DNA from: Monocercomonoides exilis | Lineage: Eukaryota > Preaxostyla > Oxymonadida > Polymastigidae | Direction of reading: 5' to 3' | Length of the DNA: 64,000 bases | NCBI GenBank assembly: GCA_001643675.2 | Contig: LSRY02000061.1 | Location: 393,501-457,500 of the forward strand | Shown: one piece after another, positions 1 through 12,152 of the stretch | Layout: every line of letters begins with the position of its first letter | Numbering within the stretch: position 1 is the first letter of the stretch | Notes under the pieces: model-generated | Database searches by the model: none | Told to the model about the DNA's origin: nothing | What the model saw: only the letters and a program-made list of their open reading frames with translations | Position numbers and translations under genes: made by a program

Positions 1-2374
1 GCCTTCTTCTCTCTCCGCCAGAAAGAAGTGCTTCCTTCCATGCGGCAGACACTCAGCGCCAATGGAGACATAGACAAAGCCCTCAAAGTGATGCAAGCAG
101 TCGTCCTTCTCTCTCTCTCTTCTCTTCACGACAGCCTCTCATCCCTCCTCAAAGCACAGCCTCAGCTGCAGCAGAAGAAGCAGGCGTTGGTTCCTGTGTA
201 TGAGATCAGCAGGCTGTTTAGAGAGCTCTACAGAGAAATGGACGAGGAACGAGGGAGAATTCAGAAGGACTGCACGTGGCTGACGAGGCAGATGCACTTA
301 AATTCTAACCATATTACGCGAGTGCTGGAGAGGAGGCTGCTCGACAACCCGAAATTTGCTCTGTTTGCGAGAGAACAAGCAATGGCAGAGGGAAACAATG
401 TGAATGAAAGGAATGAGATGAAGGAAATGAATGAAGGGAATGAAGAAACAGCGGATCCTTCTTCAAATGCTCAATTGGCTTCTCCTCTTTCTCCTCTTTC
501 ACCTTCTTCTTCTTCTTCCTCTTCTTCTCCTTTTGCATCTGATATCAGCAACACAAGTCAAGAGAGAATGCCAAACAACTCACAAATTCGCAGCACTTCT
601 CAATCTCCTCCTCGTTTTGCACCTCTTTCGCCTTCTTCGTCTTCTCCTATTTCTGCTGTTTCATCACGTTCATCACCCAGCCTTCCATTGGATGTAACTT
701 CTCCAAAACAATCTTCATCTTCTCAACAATATTTTCCCTCCAATTTTCCTGTTATTCTTTCTCCAACATCTCCATCATCATCATCTTCTTCTTCTTCTTC
801 AACATCTTCCTCTTCATCCTCTTCCGATAACATCCCTCCAACATTGCTATCTCCACAACTTCCTCCTTCTTCCTCCTTCGCAGCAATTCTGTCAGAAATA
901 CTCAACGCCAAAGACAATTCCAAAACACACCCAAAAAGAACAGCAGAGAAACAAGAAGAGAAAACCACTTCAGACGAAGCAGCTGATGAAGAGAGGGAAA
1001 GCTGTGAGGGCATTGTGAATGAGAGGGAGGTGCTCAACAGCATCATTCTGCGCACAAACAGACGGATAGCACGGGGAGGAGAGACAGAAAAGGGGATAAA
1101 AGAACTGCAGGAGTCTTTGGCACATGCGATGAATCAGTTGGCATTCTGGGCGAATGAAAGCGACAAGGGAAGGCTGCTCGACGCAATTGTCAGTTCGAAG
1201 CTGGGGAAGAAGGGAGAAGAGAAAGGGAAAGAGAAAGGGAAAGGGAAAGGGAAGGATTTTACTTCTTTTCCTTCTTTCTCTTCTTTTCCTTCTTCTGTGT
1301 TGGTAAATCGAACTGTGGGTGATGGTGTAGGCAGGATGAAAGGATCATCAGATGCAAGTGATCTTCCATTGATGAGGATATCGTTTCTGACGAAGGAAGG
1401 AGCGAAAACAAAAGGAGATGCAACAGAAGAAGGAGAAGAAGGAGAAGAGGGAGAAAATGATGAAGATGGGAGAAGAGACAGAGAGAGAAGGAGAGAGAGA
1501 GAAAGAACGAAGCGTGACAGATTCGATGAAGGCAACCCACGACTCGAAGAGAAGAGAGTGAGAGAAAGGCTGAAGAGAGATTTGAATGCGCATCTGCAAA
1601 GAAGTAAAAAACAGCAGAAGAACAAACAAAACATCACAAACACAGAAAAGGAAGGAGGAAAAGGCAACAAAAGCAGTTTGGCTGCTGGAACTTCTGTTGA
1701 TTCGTCGCTGGATGACTTTTGCATCGGAAAGCGCTCACAAACAGAAACAGCAGAAACGCAAAGCAGGACAATGAGGTTGATTACGAGGAGCTTTTTGAAT
1801 GGAATGAACGGGAGAGAAAACAATTCTATGGTTAGATCTTCATATTCATTCACGCCTCCTCCTCATTCATCATCATCATCATTCTCTTCCTCTTCCTCTT
1901 CTTCTTCTTCTTCTTCCTTTTCAGACGCTTCACAAAGCAATCAGTTGTGCTTTTCAGGTGCCATTCGCACAACAACACCACAACAGCCAGACAAATCACT
2001 TCAACCAAATGGAACCATTTCATCATCATCTTCCTCCTCCTCCTCCTCCTCTTCTTCTTCTTCTTCTTCTGACATTTCATCCAATCAGACACGAGATAAT
2101 TCTACAGTACCCATTTTAGATTCGACAATTAACATTTCAGAATTCATGCCATCTTCCTTCTCTTCCTCTTCTTCTGCTTCTGCTTCATTTCCTTTTTCTT
2201 CTCCTTCTTCTGTGAATGCAAAAGGATTTTTGAAGGAGAAAGAAGACAGAAGTTTTGATATGCTTGATGACTTCCTTCTTCTTCCTTCGATTCATACACA
2301 TTCTGTTTCGCAGCCATCTTCTGCTCTTCCTTTGACCCCCACTCGTTCTGTTTCTCCTTTTGCATCTTTTTCAC

Positions 2375-2412
<38 letters not shown>

Positions 2413-3249
2413 ACTTCTTCTTCTTCTTCTTCTTCCTCTTCTCGAAATGAATGTGTTTCATCTGATTCAACTTCCATTTCACCCCATCCCACACAACAAA
2501 CCTCTTCATCATCATCATCTTCTTCTTCTTTCATTTCATCTTCTCATCCACTTGACAATTCAATTTGCGTCAGCAAGTCGCTCAACATTCCATCATCTCA
2601 TCCATCCACAAAGCAATCACCTTCCATTCCTTCATCGTCTTCTTCCTCTTCTTCCTCTTCTTCCCCTTCCTCTGCTCTCTTCCGCTCTTCTTCCCCGTCT
2701 TTCCTCTCTCCTTCATCTTCCTTCCATTCGCCTGTCAATTCATCTGTCAATTCTCGTCCTTTCACTTCGCAAGGACAGCTCTCCACAAACACACAACGCC
2801 ATTCTGTGACTCATCTGCCTCCTCTTTCCACTTCAACTCAGCTGCCCCTCAAAAGCGCTTCTACCTCTGCTCGCCCATTCACTTCATCGCCTTCTACCAT
2901 TTCATCATCATCATCTTCAACATCTTCTTCTTCTTCTTCTTCACTTCGTCCTTCTTATTCCTCCACTCCAACTCCAACTGTCTTTCTTCGCCGTTCTCAA
3001 TCACCTGCTGTTGGCTCATCTGCTTCGCGTTCATCTTCTCCTTCTCTGATGCACACCCGCCTTCCTCCACTCCATCCAAACAAGTCCAGTTCAACCAAAT
3101 CTGCCACTTGCTCTCAATCTTCTCAGTCATCTTCAACAACAACAGCAGCAACAAACGTATCTCCTCATCTTTTTGCTTCATCTCCTGGTTTTTCTTTGTC
3201 GCAAATATCATCTGACGAATGGCATCTGATGCCTTCTGTCTCACATTAG
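1..3249 (+). CDS. Ser-rich low-complexity protein, 5' end outside window
   Basis: The frame is open from base 1 to a TAG at 3247-3249, so the start codon is probably upstream of the window; a GTG at 28 is only the first alternative start. About the first 125 residues are ordinary sequence, helical and rich in Leu, Arg and Glu. The rest is dominated by serine runs up to about 19 residues long, mixed with Pro/Thr-rich linkers and a charged stretch (about residues 430-560) with Lys-Gly, Glu and Arg repeats. The Ser runs are made of TCT, TCC and TCA triplets, so they are microsatellite-like at the DNA level. I do not recognise the N-terminal domain and assign no function. Opposite-strand frames here are shadows of the repeats. 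Confidence 0.75.
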
Positions 3250-3574
3250 TATTGTTTCTTCATTTTGGATTGCTATTAATTTGCTTTTGTGATATCTTGT
3301 TTTGTTGAAAATATATTTTTTTTAAAATAGATTACAGTTGGAGAAGGAATATTAAAGATGAAACTGTATTAATTGTTTGATATGGAATTTTTAAATGTTG
3401 TGCGAATACATAAATAAAATGTCTCAATGGAGAATAATCAGAATTTGTTTGAGAAAAATACAAGTTTCAAAAAAACAAATTCTCCGCTAATAAATAAAAA
3501 TGTTGTGGAAAAGATCCAATAACTGTGAAAATTTGGCACTCATTAGTTTCAAAGCATTTATTAAATAAAGTTAA

Positions 3575-5007
3575 ATGTCGAGCCAAACATTATCAACCGA
3601 AAATTTGCTATTGGCGCTCGGATTAAAAGATCTTCCATCTTCACCTGGAATAAGGGCTAAAATGATTTTTATTTTATCTCAGACAGGGCGAACTTTAAGA
3701 CTTTTGCTCACAGACAAATCTAAAGACAAATTTATCGATATGCTGCACAAAGATTTTGAAATGACTTCAGCATCTTCAACTCCTCTTTTGTCGATGCTAA
3801 CGGATGATGTTAGTATGTTGCTGGTTTTATTTTTTCTGAAATTTTATCGAATGCTTTCTTATTTTCAGAAAGCATGCCTTTTGAAACGGAGTCCGAGCTG
3901 CCAGATTGCTTGAAGCAACAAAAATTTGAAGAACCAAAAGAAAATCCAAAAAGAGATTTAAATGAATTTTTCAAACTTCTTCAAGAAAAGTCACGAAAAT
4001 TGAACGAGAATGGAGAAAATGAATCAAATACAGCAGTTGATTCAGAACAAACGAAAAAGTCAAAAGCTAAAAAGGAAAAGAAAAGCTATAAATCAGACAA
4101 ATCAGAAAACGAAAACTCCGATTCAGATTCAGATTCGGATTCGGATTCGGAATCTGATTCGGATTCAGATGAAGAAAAAGATTCAAGCTCAAGCTCCAGT
4201 TCGGATTCCGATGATGATAGTTCGAGCGGTTCATCTTCTTCTGATGATTCAAGTTCAGATTCAAAAACGAAAAAATCAGGAAAAGTTAAAAAAATGAAGC
4301 CCATGAAAAGTATGACCTATATCAAGAAAAATTGTATTTGACATGTACAATTGTTGTTTTGACTTTTCATTACATTTAATCTGAACTTTAGAACCAGCCT
4401 GTGGATTTGCCCCTGGGCATAGTTCATATGTTGTAATTAAAAAGAACTTGGCAACATGGCCAGGGACTTTGGGATGCATGGCGCTGGTGGACAAAGCAAT
4501 GAAGAAAGGCATATGGCATGTGGAATTTCAGATCAAAGGAGCCATCGGGATGGGATGGACTCCGCTTATTGGCCTTTGCAGCTATCCTTGGTCATTAGGA
4601 GTAGATTCCTGCTTTGGCGATTCCTCGTCTGTTGCATACTACACAGAAGGTTATATTCAAGCACCAGTAGACTCTTACAGAGGAAATGTTCCGTGGAGTT
4701 CAGTGAATCAGATGGGAATGGAAGTTGATACAAAGAAAAAGACACTTCTTTTCTTTGTCGACGGAAAGAGACAGCCTGTTTACTTTACAAATATTCCTGT
4801 TCCATGTCAATTTGGGGTGTGCAACAAACTTTGTTTTGACATTTCGACTATTTACAAAAATTGGTTTTATAATGCTATTTATTCTGTTTTTATGTTTAGA
4901 TTGGGATTGGTGATACTGGAGCTACAGCAAAGATTATTGTGATGAAGCAGATGAAGAGATCTTCTTTCAAGAAAGATAAAGCAGATAGACCTGTTATGTG
5001 GACATGA
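3575..5007 (+). CDS. SPRY-domain protein with acidic Ser-rich linker
   Basis: Four exons join in frame: 3575-3812, 3869-4309, 4392-4816 and 4900-5007, giving about 403 residues and a TGA stop. The introns (56, 82 and 83 bp) start GTATGT, GTATGA and GTGTGC and end in AG. The N-terminal part is helical and unassigned. Residues about 110-210 are a linker rich in Ser, Asp, Glu and Lys. From about residue 228 to the end is a SPRY/B30.2-like beta-sandwich: a WPGTLGCMALVD strand, a GIWHVEFQI strand, the LLFFVDGKRQPVYF strand pair, and a closing FGIGIGDTGATAKII strand that appears only after exon 4 is joined. SPRY domains usually bind peptide ligands; the partner here is unknown. The next gene is 302 bp downstream on the same strand. 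Confidence 0.82.
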
Positions 5008-5309
5008 TTTTTCTCTAATTTATATGTATCACATTACAAATATTCCTGCTCATCTGTTATGAGTAGTTTACGAAAATAATTGATTATTTTAAAATAATAA
5101 TTTTTTTTTACAAATAATCGTTTCTTTTTCTTGTCATTGTGATTTCATATGTGCACTTATTTATTTTTTATAATTAGGTTGTATTTTTTATTTTTTGCAA
5201 ATTTATGTTTGAATTTTGTTGTCATCTCTTAAAAAAAAAAAATAAAAATGTGAACCTTTATAAAAATTTTGAAATTATTGAATTCAATAAAATACTGTGC
5301 TATCGGGGA
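5008..5309. other. AT-rich intergenic region
   Basis: These 302 bp are very AT-rich and contain poly-T and poly-A runs. They should hold the 3' end of the SPRY gene and the promoter of the next gene. I see no coding or RNA gene. Confidence 0.6.
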
Positions 5310-6011
5310 ATGGCAACAACTAAGCAAGTCGATTATACCGATCTTCATCGTTTGTTGGGTAAAAAATTTGAAGATTCCATTGTAACATCTTTTTGTGGCA
5401 AACTTGGATCTTGTTTGATTTTTTAGTTGTGTATTTTAAAATTTGCAATTATCGGTAATTTCAAAGTCGAAGGTTATTTAATAATAATTAATAATTAAAA
5501 TAATTTCAATTTATGAATTATACGGGAAATTTTTCGACATAGAAAAAAGATATTCAAATAATGATTGTTTCAGAAATTTCAAACAAAATGGAATTTCAAT
5601 ATTTCTTGATGGGAAAACATCTAAAATTCAAACCATCTTTCTGTACAACGAAGGAAAGGATGGGTTTCAGAAATTTAAAGGTTTTTTCCTCATTTGCAAA
5701 TGATTTACTCGAATAATACTTTGTTTTCATACCTTTTTGAAGGCGAATTACCGCTCAACTTAACAATGAGCATGACAAGTTCTGATGTCGTTCGATTGTG
5801 TGCATTTTTTCTCAGTTCTTTGTACAATATTATTATTTTTATAAATTTTACTTTTAACAGACTTGGAGAGCCAGATAGAAAAGGTGGACCACCACTAATA
5901 GGAGTTTGGATTTCGTATGAATCAAAAGGGGTGCAAATTGAATTTAAAAATAAAACTTGGGAAGATAAATTAAATCCAATAGAGTTAATATCCATTTTTC
6001 TTCCTGAATAA
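5310..6011 (+). CDS. Small protein resembling a conserved bacterial family; first splice unresolved
   Basis: Exon 1 starts at ATG 5310 and codes for a segment containing LLGKKFEDSIV and a Lys-Leu-Gly-Ser end near 5413. Later exons are clear: one ending at 5680, then 5743-5797 and 5861-6011, with introns of 62 and 63 bp (GTTTTT...AG and GTGTGC...AG). They give NGISIFLDGKTSK, TIFLYNEGKDGF, GELPLNLTMSMTSSDVV, LGEPDRKGG, and an end in SIFLPE before TAA. This order recalls a widespread bacterial family of unknown role (LG, then G-x-S-hydrophobic-F-D, hydrophobic-F-L-Y-x-x-G, LP, LGxPxxxGG), sometimes near immunity genes; that resemblance is from memory. The first junction is not solved: the obvious donor (GTTTGA at 5415) joined to either acceptor creates a TAA. 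Pseudogene, missed exon and sequence error all remain possible. Confidence 0.55.
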
Positions 6012-6158
6012 AAGCAGAAAGAAAATTAAATAAAACTTTTTTTTTTTGTTCTTAATACCTTTTTTCATAAAATTGTTTGAAAGATGTATTTAAAATCATT
6101 TCATCCCACTTCGAAATTTCACATTTTTCCCATTGTTTTGTTTGTCTTTTGAAGAATA

Positions 6159-7569
6159 ATGAGCTCGTCACGCGGTTTGCAAATTAATAGATATGTTTCA
6201 ACATTTTTTTATCATTAAATTTTAAGAAAAATCAAAAGACGCATATGCAGACTTTTATGTATGCAAGATTTTGTTTTTATAGCATTAAAAATTGTTTTTT
6301 AACTATAATTCTTATAATTGACTGAAGGATCTTCTATCTGAATTAAAAGTTCGAGATTCAACTTCTTGGAGATCTTTCAAATCGCTTGCATCGCGTGATA
6401 AGCGATATCTTGGTATATATTTTATTTTTTTTAAATATTTGATTTTTAATACTATTTTTCATAAATATTTCGCAATAAGCAATTGATAATGATGAAACGC
6501 GACAAAAATTGTTTGACAGGTACATAGATAAAAAGTATGGCACGTACTCATCAAAACATTCATCTCGCCGTTCTTCTTCAAGAGAAAGAACTCATCGTAG
6601 AGAAATAAGTAGTGAAAATTCTGATAGAAGTGAATCAGAAACAAAAGATAAATACCAAGAGCGAGATGAAAAACGTAGAAAAGAGGAGAAACTTAAAGCA
6701 GAAGCACGAGAAAGATTTCGACTTTTGTTAGATGAAGTGATAACTGTGCCTTATTTAACTTTTGAAGAGGCTGTTGGATTTGAGGTTAAAGAAAAATCAG
6801 AAGAAGAAATTGTAGATAACTTCTCAAATTCCAAATCATCATCGGCTTCTTCTTCATCATCTACAACATCTGACGACACTTCAAAAGAGAATAGTTCAGT
6901 TCATTCATCAAATGATTCATCATCAACCACATCATCATCTTCTTCTTCGTTAATTAGCTCATATCTTTCAAAGCCTGTAAATCCACTTCTTGTTATCCCA
7001 GAAAGTTGGGCTGTTCGCAAGCGACTGACTGTTGAAGAAATGAAGGAGATATTCGAAGCAAAAATTACTTCTCTTCAGCACAAATCTGCAACAAAATGGA
7101 AGCAACTTCTTGATTCGGAGAGAAAGAAGATTGGCATTTCTAACGATTGGGTGCAGAAGTCGCAAGATCTGAGTGAAAAAGACGGTTATGATGACATTCC
7201 CTTTGAACATGTGAAGCGAGAGTTGCACTCGAAATGGGTTGACGAGACAATTAAGAACTCACTGAATGCATTGGATACATATCTGAGGACAAATAGGGAG
7301 TTTCAGCGAACCTTGCGGCTTCCTTATTCGACTGTTGATGATCTTAGACAATTATTAAGAGTTTGTTCATTTTTTATTGGGATTCATATAATTCAGCTCT
7401 TCTTCGCAAACAAAAATTCTCATTTGATGGACTTTTAAAATTATGAATTAACTTTTTTTAGAGAGAAGCATCATACAAAAGATTAAAGCATCTGAGAGAA
7501 GAAAGAGATGATTTAATTGTTAGATACATTTCAAGTATTAATCCAAAATTCAAACACTGGCCAATGTAA
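6159..7569 (+). CDS. FF-domain protein, Prp40/TCERG1-like
   Basis: Five exons join in frame with a total length divisible by three: 6159-6174, 6227-6258, 6328-6412, 6480-7360 and 7462-7569, giving 373 residues and a TAA stop. Introns are 52, 69, 67 and 101 bp. Exons 1-4 build a good FF domain near the N-terminus: DAYADFYDLLSELKV, a Thr-Ser-Trp core, SLASRDKRYLAI, then RQKLFDRYID. A second, weaker FF-like repeat begins at RERFRLLLDEV. A Ser-rich linker follows, then more helical sequence ending in DLIVRYISS and a basic aromatic tail. FF domains in Prp40 and TCERG1 bind phosphorylated polymerase II tail peptides and splicing factors. No WW domain is visible, so this is a short or divergent member. 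The start gives only five residues before the domain, so an upstream exon cannot be excluded. Confidence 0.75.
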
Positions 7570-7739
7570 GCCAGGTTTTTGAATTTGTTAATTTTATGGA
7601 AAATAATTGATTTTCGTTTTCATTGTTGGATTTTGCGTTTTTTTGTTGTTTGAGTTAAGTTATCAGTTGTTTCACTTCAAACAAAAATATCCCTTAATTC
7701 TGAAATCTGTTTATCATTTAGTTTTTTCTTTTTGGATTT

Positions 7740-10700
7740 ATGGAAGAATCAATGGAACAATTGATTCTTTTTTGGGATCAATTGAAGGAAAAAATACCAG
7801 TTGTTGAAAGGCATGAAATTAAGCACTTGATTGGAGAAAGATTAATTGATGAAAATGAGGTTTAATATCCTTACCAATTATTGTTTTTAACTTAATATTT
7901 TCATAAAGAGTCTTTATAAAGAATTAATTGGATTACTAGAGATATCTGGAAAGTATGAAGAGTTTGTGGCACAAAAAGTTCAAACCCCTATTGAGCCAAA
8001 GCCAAGGTTTGATTTATCAAAAATATTTTGACTTTTAGAAATATCGCAAATGCAATTCATTTTATAGACCTATTTTTTCTAAAGAAAGAGATATTTTGGA
8101 GCAAGACATTTTACTATTTTTAAAGAGGATAAGTGCAGTTTGGATTAATATTAATTTTCATAATAATAAATTCAACTTTTTCAAAGCGATTCACTTCACG
8201 TTTTGAAGACAATATCGCTATTGAAGCACTTAGCAGCATCATATCTAAGCCACCTTTTCTTTCTTCTGACAAAAACTTGTTATCTTATTTGACTGCCAAT
8301 GAAGCAACAAATGTGCAAAGACCTTCAACTGCTTCTTCATTGCGGATGTCATCAACTTTCTCGCGCCCAAGCAGTGCACTTTCCCTCTCGGGTGGGATTC
8401 CATCAACACCTCGGTATTCAAGATGTTGTTGTTCTTTCACTTGATTTCATCAAATTACTTTTTTTTTTAAAATATATTCAAAATTTTGAAAATTTTCGAA
8501 GTGCTCCCACACCTCCATCACTCCCTCGTCAAGTCACTTTATCGTTTTTAACTCCAAAGCTTATCCATTCTCTAAAGGAAACATTTCAAAGCGAGAACAT
8601 GCTGCTAAAAGGAGAGATTGAGGAAATTAACGAGGCCATAATGATGAATACATCAGCTGAGATAGAAACGAAGCAGTTCGTAAAGAAAATGAAGGAGCTG
8701 AGCGATCTGGCAATGAAGCCACCGTCTTTGGAGTCACTGACGGGATTCAGAACGCGACTGAAAGAGTGGGAGAGGAAAGAGAAAGAGAAAGAGAAAGAGA
8801 GGGAGAAAAAAGAAGGGAGAGAAGCTGATGAAGAAGATGCTACAGGAAGTGATTGGATTCCAATGGCAACTCCAAAAATGAGAGCGATGTCGAAAGACGA
8901 ACAGAGAAGAAGAAGCTCATTTGGAGGAAGGCCAACATCGCCAATACTTCGTCAGAGCCTTGAAAAATCTTCTTTTCCTTCTTCTTCTTCCTCTTCTTCT
9001 GCAGCTTCTTCTGCTTCCACTTCATCTTTCGCATTTCCATCTCCATCTTCGCCAGCTAATCCAAACATCCCACAACTTCTTCACGCTCAAAATTCTTCTT
9101 CTTCTTCTTCTGCAAATTCCAATCTTCGCCCCGTTTCCCCTTCTTCTCCGCGTCTTCCTCCAATCAATGTGGAGAAAGCTGACTCTTCTTTTCTCTCTTC
9201 TTTGTCTTCTTCTGCTGCCTCTTCTCTTTCAATTCCTTCTCATTCGTCGCCTTCTGTTCGGCGTGCATCGCGTGGATCTTCGTTTTCTTCCACTTCATCT
9301 TCTCTTCTCAACACAACAACACTTTATTCATCTTCTCCTTCTGCTTCCTCCTCCTCTTCTTCTTCTTCTGCTTCTGCTTCTTCAACTTCTTCTTCACTTT
9401 CACTTCATCCTTCAAAAGTTCGTTCGCAAACACCTCCATCGAGACAGCCACATCACTCGCTGAACACTTCATCCCAATCAACACCTTCATCCATTCAATC
9501 ACAAAAGACTCAAAATTCCTCCTCCTCCTCCTCTTCTTCTTCTTCAGCGATTGTTCAGAGCCAGTTGTCTTCTTCTCACCACAACTCAGCAGTCAGAAGA
9601 GGCATCCACAGTGCAGATGAAGTTCTGTCTTCGTCAAATGACGCTCGTTCTGCCTCTCCAAAAAGACCAGCTTTTTCATCAGCTGCCATTTCACCCAAAA
9701 AGAAAAGTGTTCAAACAAACAGAAGTGTTCAGCCAATTATTCAGTCTGCTAAGCCTCTTTTGAGTCAGAAGGAGAAATCATCAGCAAGTTCATCATCATC
9801 ATCATCATTTTCTTCTTCTTCTTCTGCATCTGCTTCTTCTTCTTCTTCAAATGCTCAAACAATATCGCCACTTCAGTCTCTGATTGATCGTCTGTCGATT
9901 GTTGACTCATTTCAGACAGCTTCTGCTTCGAGTGTTGAGTTGAATGCTCCTCAAAATTATTCAAATTTACCTGAAAAGACAACAGAAACAGCTGAGCCAT
10001 CAAAAGAAGAGGGAAATTATAAATTGGATGATGAAGAAATAAATGAAGATGAATTAAGTGATGAGGAGGAAGATAATGAAGAAGAAGATGATGAAGAAGG
10101 AGAGGAAGGAAGAAGGAGAAGTGCAAAGGAAGGCGATCGCAATGAAGAAATGAATTTAACAAAAGATTCATCTCTTCGAGACAAAGAAGATAAAAAGCCT
10201 GCCATTCTAACACAGCACACTTCTTCATTGCAGCCATCACAATCAATTCATTCATCTGCTCATACAAATACTTCTCATTCAACATTAAATACATCCTCCT
10301 CCTCCTCCTCTTCTTCCTCTTCCTCTTCCTCTTCTTCTTCTTCCACCCGTTCCATTCCAGTCACTCCAAAGAAGCATCTTCTGCCATCCACTCCTCAGTC
10401 TCTCTCATCTGGCAGCACTTCCTTCGGCCGCCCTCGTCCCTCTCAAAACACACCTCATCCTTCTTCTCCTCATCAGCCAATCAAACACACAACACAGTCA
10501 CAAATGCCCCTCTCCACTCAAAAGGATGCACATTCAGACAATTCAGAGGTGCTGCCGATGTTGTGGGAAGACGACGAAAGAGTCGGGGCGCTTTTGGCGA
10601 AGGAAGGCGATGCTGAACGAGAGAAGGCGATGGAGGAAGAGTTGGATGTGCTGTTGATGACAGTCAGAGGAGATGGATTGAAGGAGAACGGGAAGGAGAG

Positions 10701-11898
10701 GAAGAAGGAGAGGAAAGAGAAAGAGGATGAAGAGGAGAAAGAAGAAGAGAAAGAGGAAGAAGCATTTCAAGAAAGTGATGATGATGCTGATGATGGTGGA
10801 AAAGAAGATGTAGATGAAGATGATCTGATTGGAATACATTTATTGAATGAGATAAAAATTGATAGCCAACAACAGAAATCTGTTTTTTATCCTTCTTCTG
10901 CAATGTCTTCTCTGCCTTTGTCTTCTTCTTCTTCAGAAACAACAACAACAACTTCTTCTTCTTCTTCATCTTTGTTATCTTCACCTTCTTCTGCACAATT
11001 GTATTCATTCCCTTCGTCTTCTGTTCTTTCTTCTTCTTCTTCTTCTTCTTCATTCAAAATCAACACACCAAATCAGCTGAAAAGTGGAATTCTGTTTGGT
11101 GCTGGTGTTCCTGCTTCACTTGCTTCTACAATTCGTCCTTCTTCTTCTTCCTCCTCGTTCTCTTCAACACTTCGTCCTTCCTCTTCTTCCTCCTCTTCCT
11201 CAAAGCAATCCAATTCAGTTCCAAAGTCCAGCTATTCTGCCAATCACACACGAAGAAGTGCTCCTTCAATGACACCTCGTCCACACACAACAGCTGTGAG
11301 CAGTCGGAACACAATCAACATTTTAGATGAAGAAGCAGCAGAAGAGCCAAAAAGAGCGAGAAACGAAGGAAGAGGAAGAGGAAGAAGAGCAAAAGAGGAA
11401 GAAGAAGAGAAAGGAGTGATGGAGATGGTGCTTGTGGATGGAATACAGAATGTGATATCAGATTATGAAGATGTGCTGAATGAAGAGGAAATGAGGAGGA
11501 GAGAAGAGGAGAGGAGGAGGAAGGAGAGGGAGGAAGACGATGATTATGCAAAGATGGCAGAAGATGATGCAATGGATGGTGATATTTCTGAAGATGATGT
11601 TAGTCAAATTAACAAAGAACAAAAACATAACAAGTCTGCAACAAACAAAAAAAAGCAAGCATCTGCAAATAAGCGTGTGAAAAGAGGAGGAAAGGAAAAA
11701 GAAGAGGAAGAGGAAGAGGAAGAAGAGATTATTAGAAGGACAGGCTCATATGAACATTTTAAGGATATTATGCATTTGAATCAGTTAAGCAGAAACCAAA
11801 AAACACAAAAGAATATTAAGGGTAAATATTTTGTGAAACCTGATGATGAAAAAGCTGTTAATGAAGAAGAAGATAGATTGAAATCGTTCTTTTCTTGA
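7740..11898 (+). CDS. CCDC24-like coiled-coil protein with long Ser-rich tail
   Basis: Five exons join in frame: 7740-7859, 7909-8006, 8068-8137, 8187-8413 and 8502-11898, giving about 1,303 residues and a TGA stop. Introns are 49, 61, 49 and 88 bp. The first about 40 residues (a Trp-x-x-hydrophobic start, IPVVERHEIKHLIGERLID, then a Leu-rich helix) resemble, from memory, the N-terminus of vertebrate CCDC24. Shortly after the last intron, LIHSLKETFQSENMLLKGEI fits the second conserved helix of that family. CCDC24 is poorly characterised; a cilium link is only suggested. The remaining about 1,050 residues are Ser runs, acidic blocks and Lys/Glu/Arg-rich coiled-coil stretches. Many overlapping frames on the minus strand are shadows. 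The gene structure is secure; the family name is tentative. Confidence 0.7.
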
Positions 11899-12152
11899 AT
11901 GACTTTCAATAACTTATTGATTTGATGCGACTGACATTATGCTTTCCGAATTTGTATTTTCTTGAAATACATGTGAAAAAGGAAATTTTTGTCAATAATT
12001 ATTTTTATTTTTGCCTTTTAAAATATTTTCAGGTAAAGTTCAATGGCCAGTATGCTTTATTTCTTGTGCACTTGATTTTGTTTTCTTTATGAAATTTTCT
12101 TTTTTATTGAAATACAACATCAAAAATCCCCATAATTAAAAGCTGATTTTGT

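Noticed and set aside
2144-2809. Overlapping frames rich in Met, His, Leu or Lys on both strands
   Set aside because: Shadows of the Ser-repeat gene at 1-3249.
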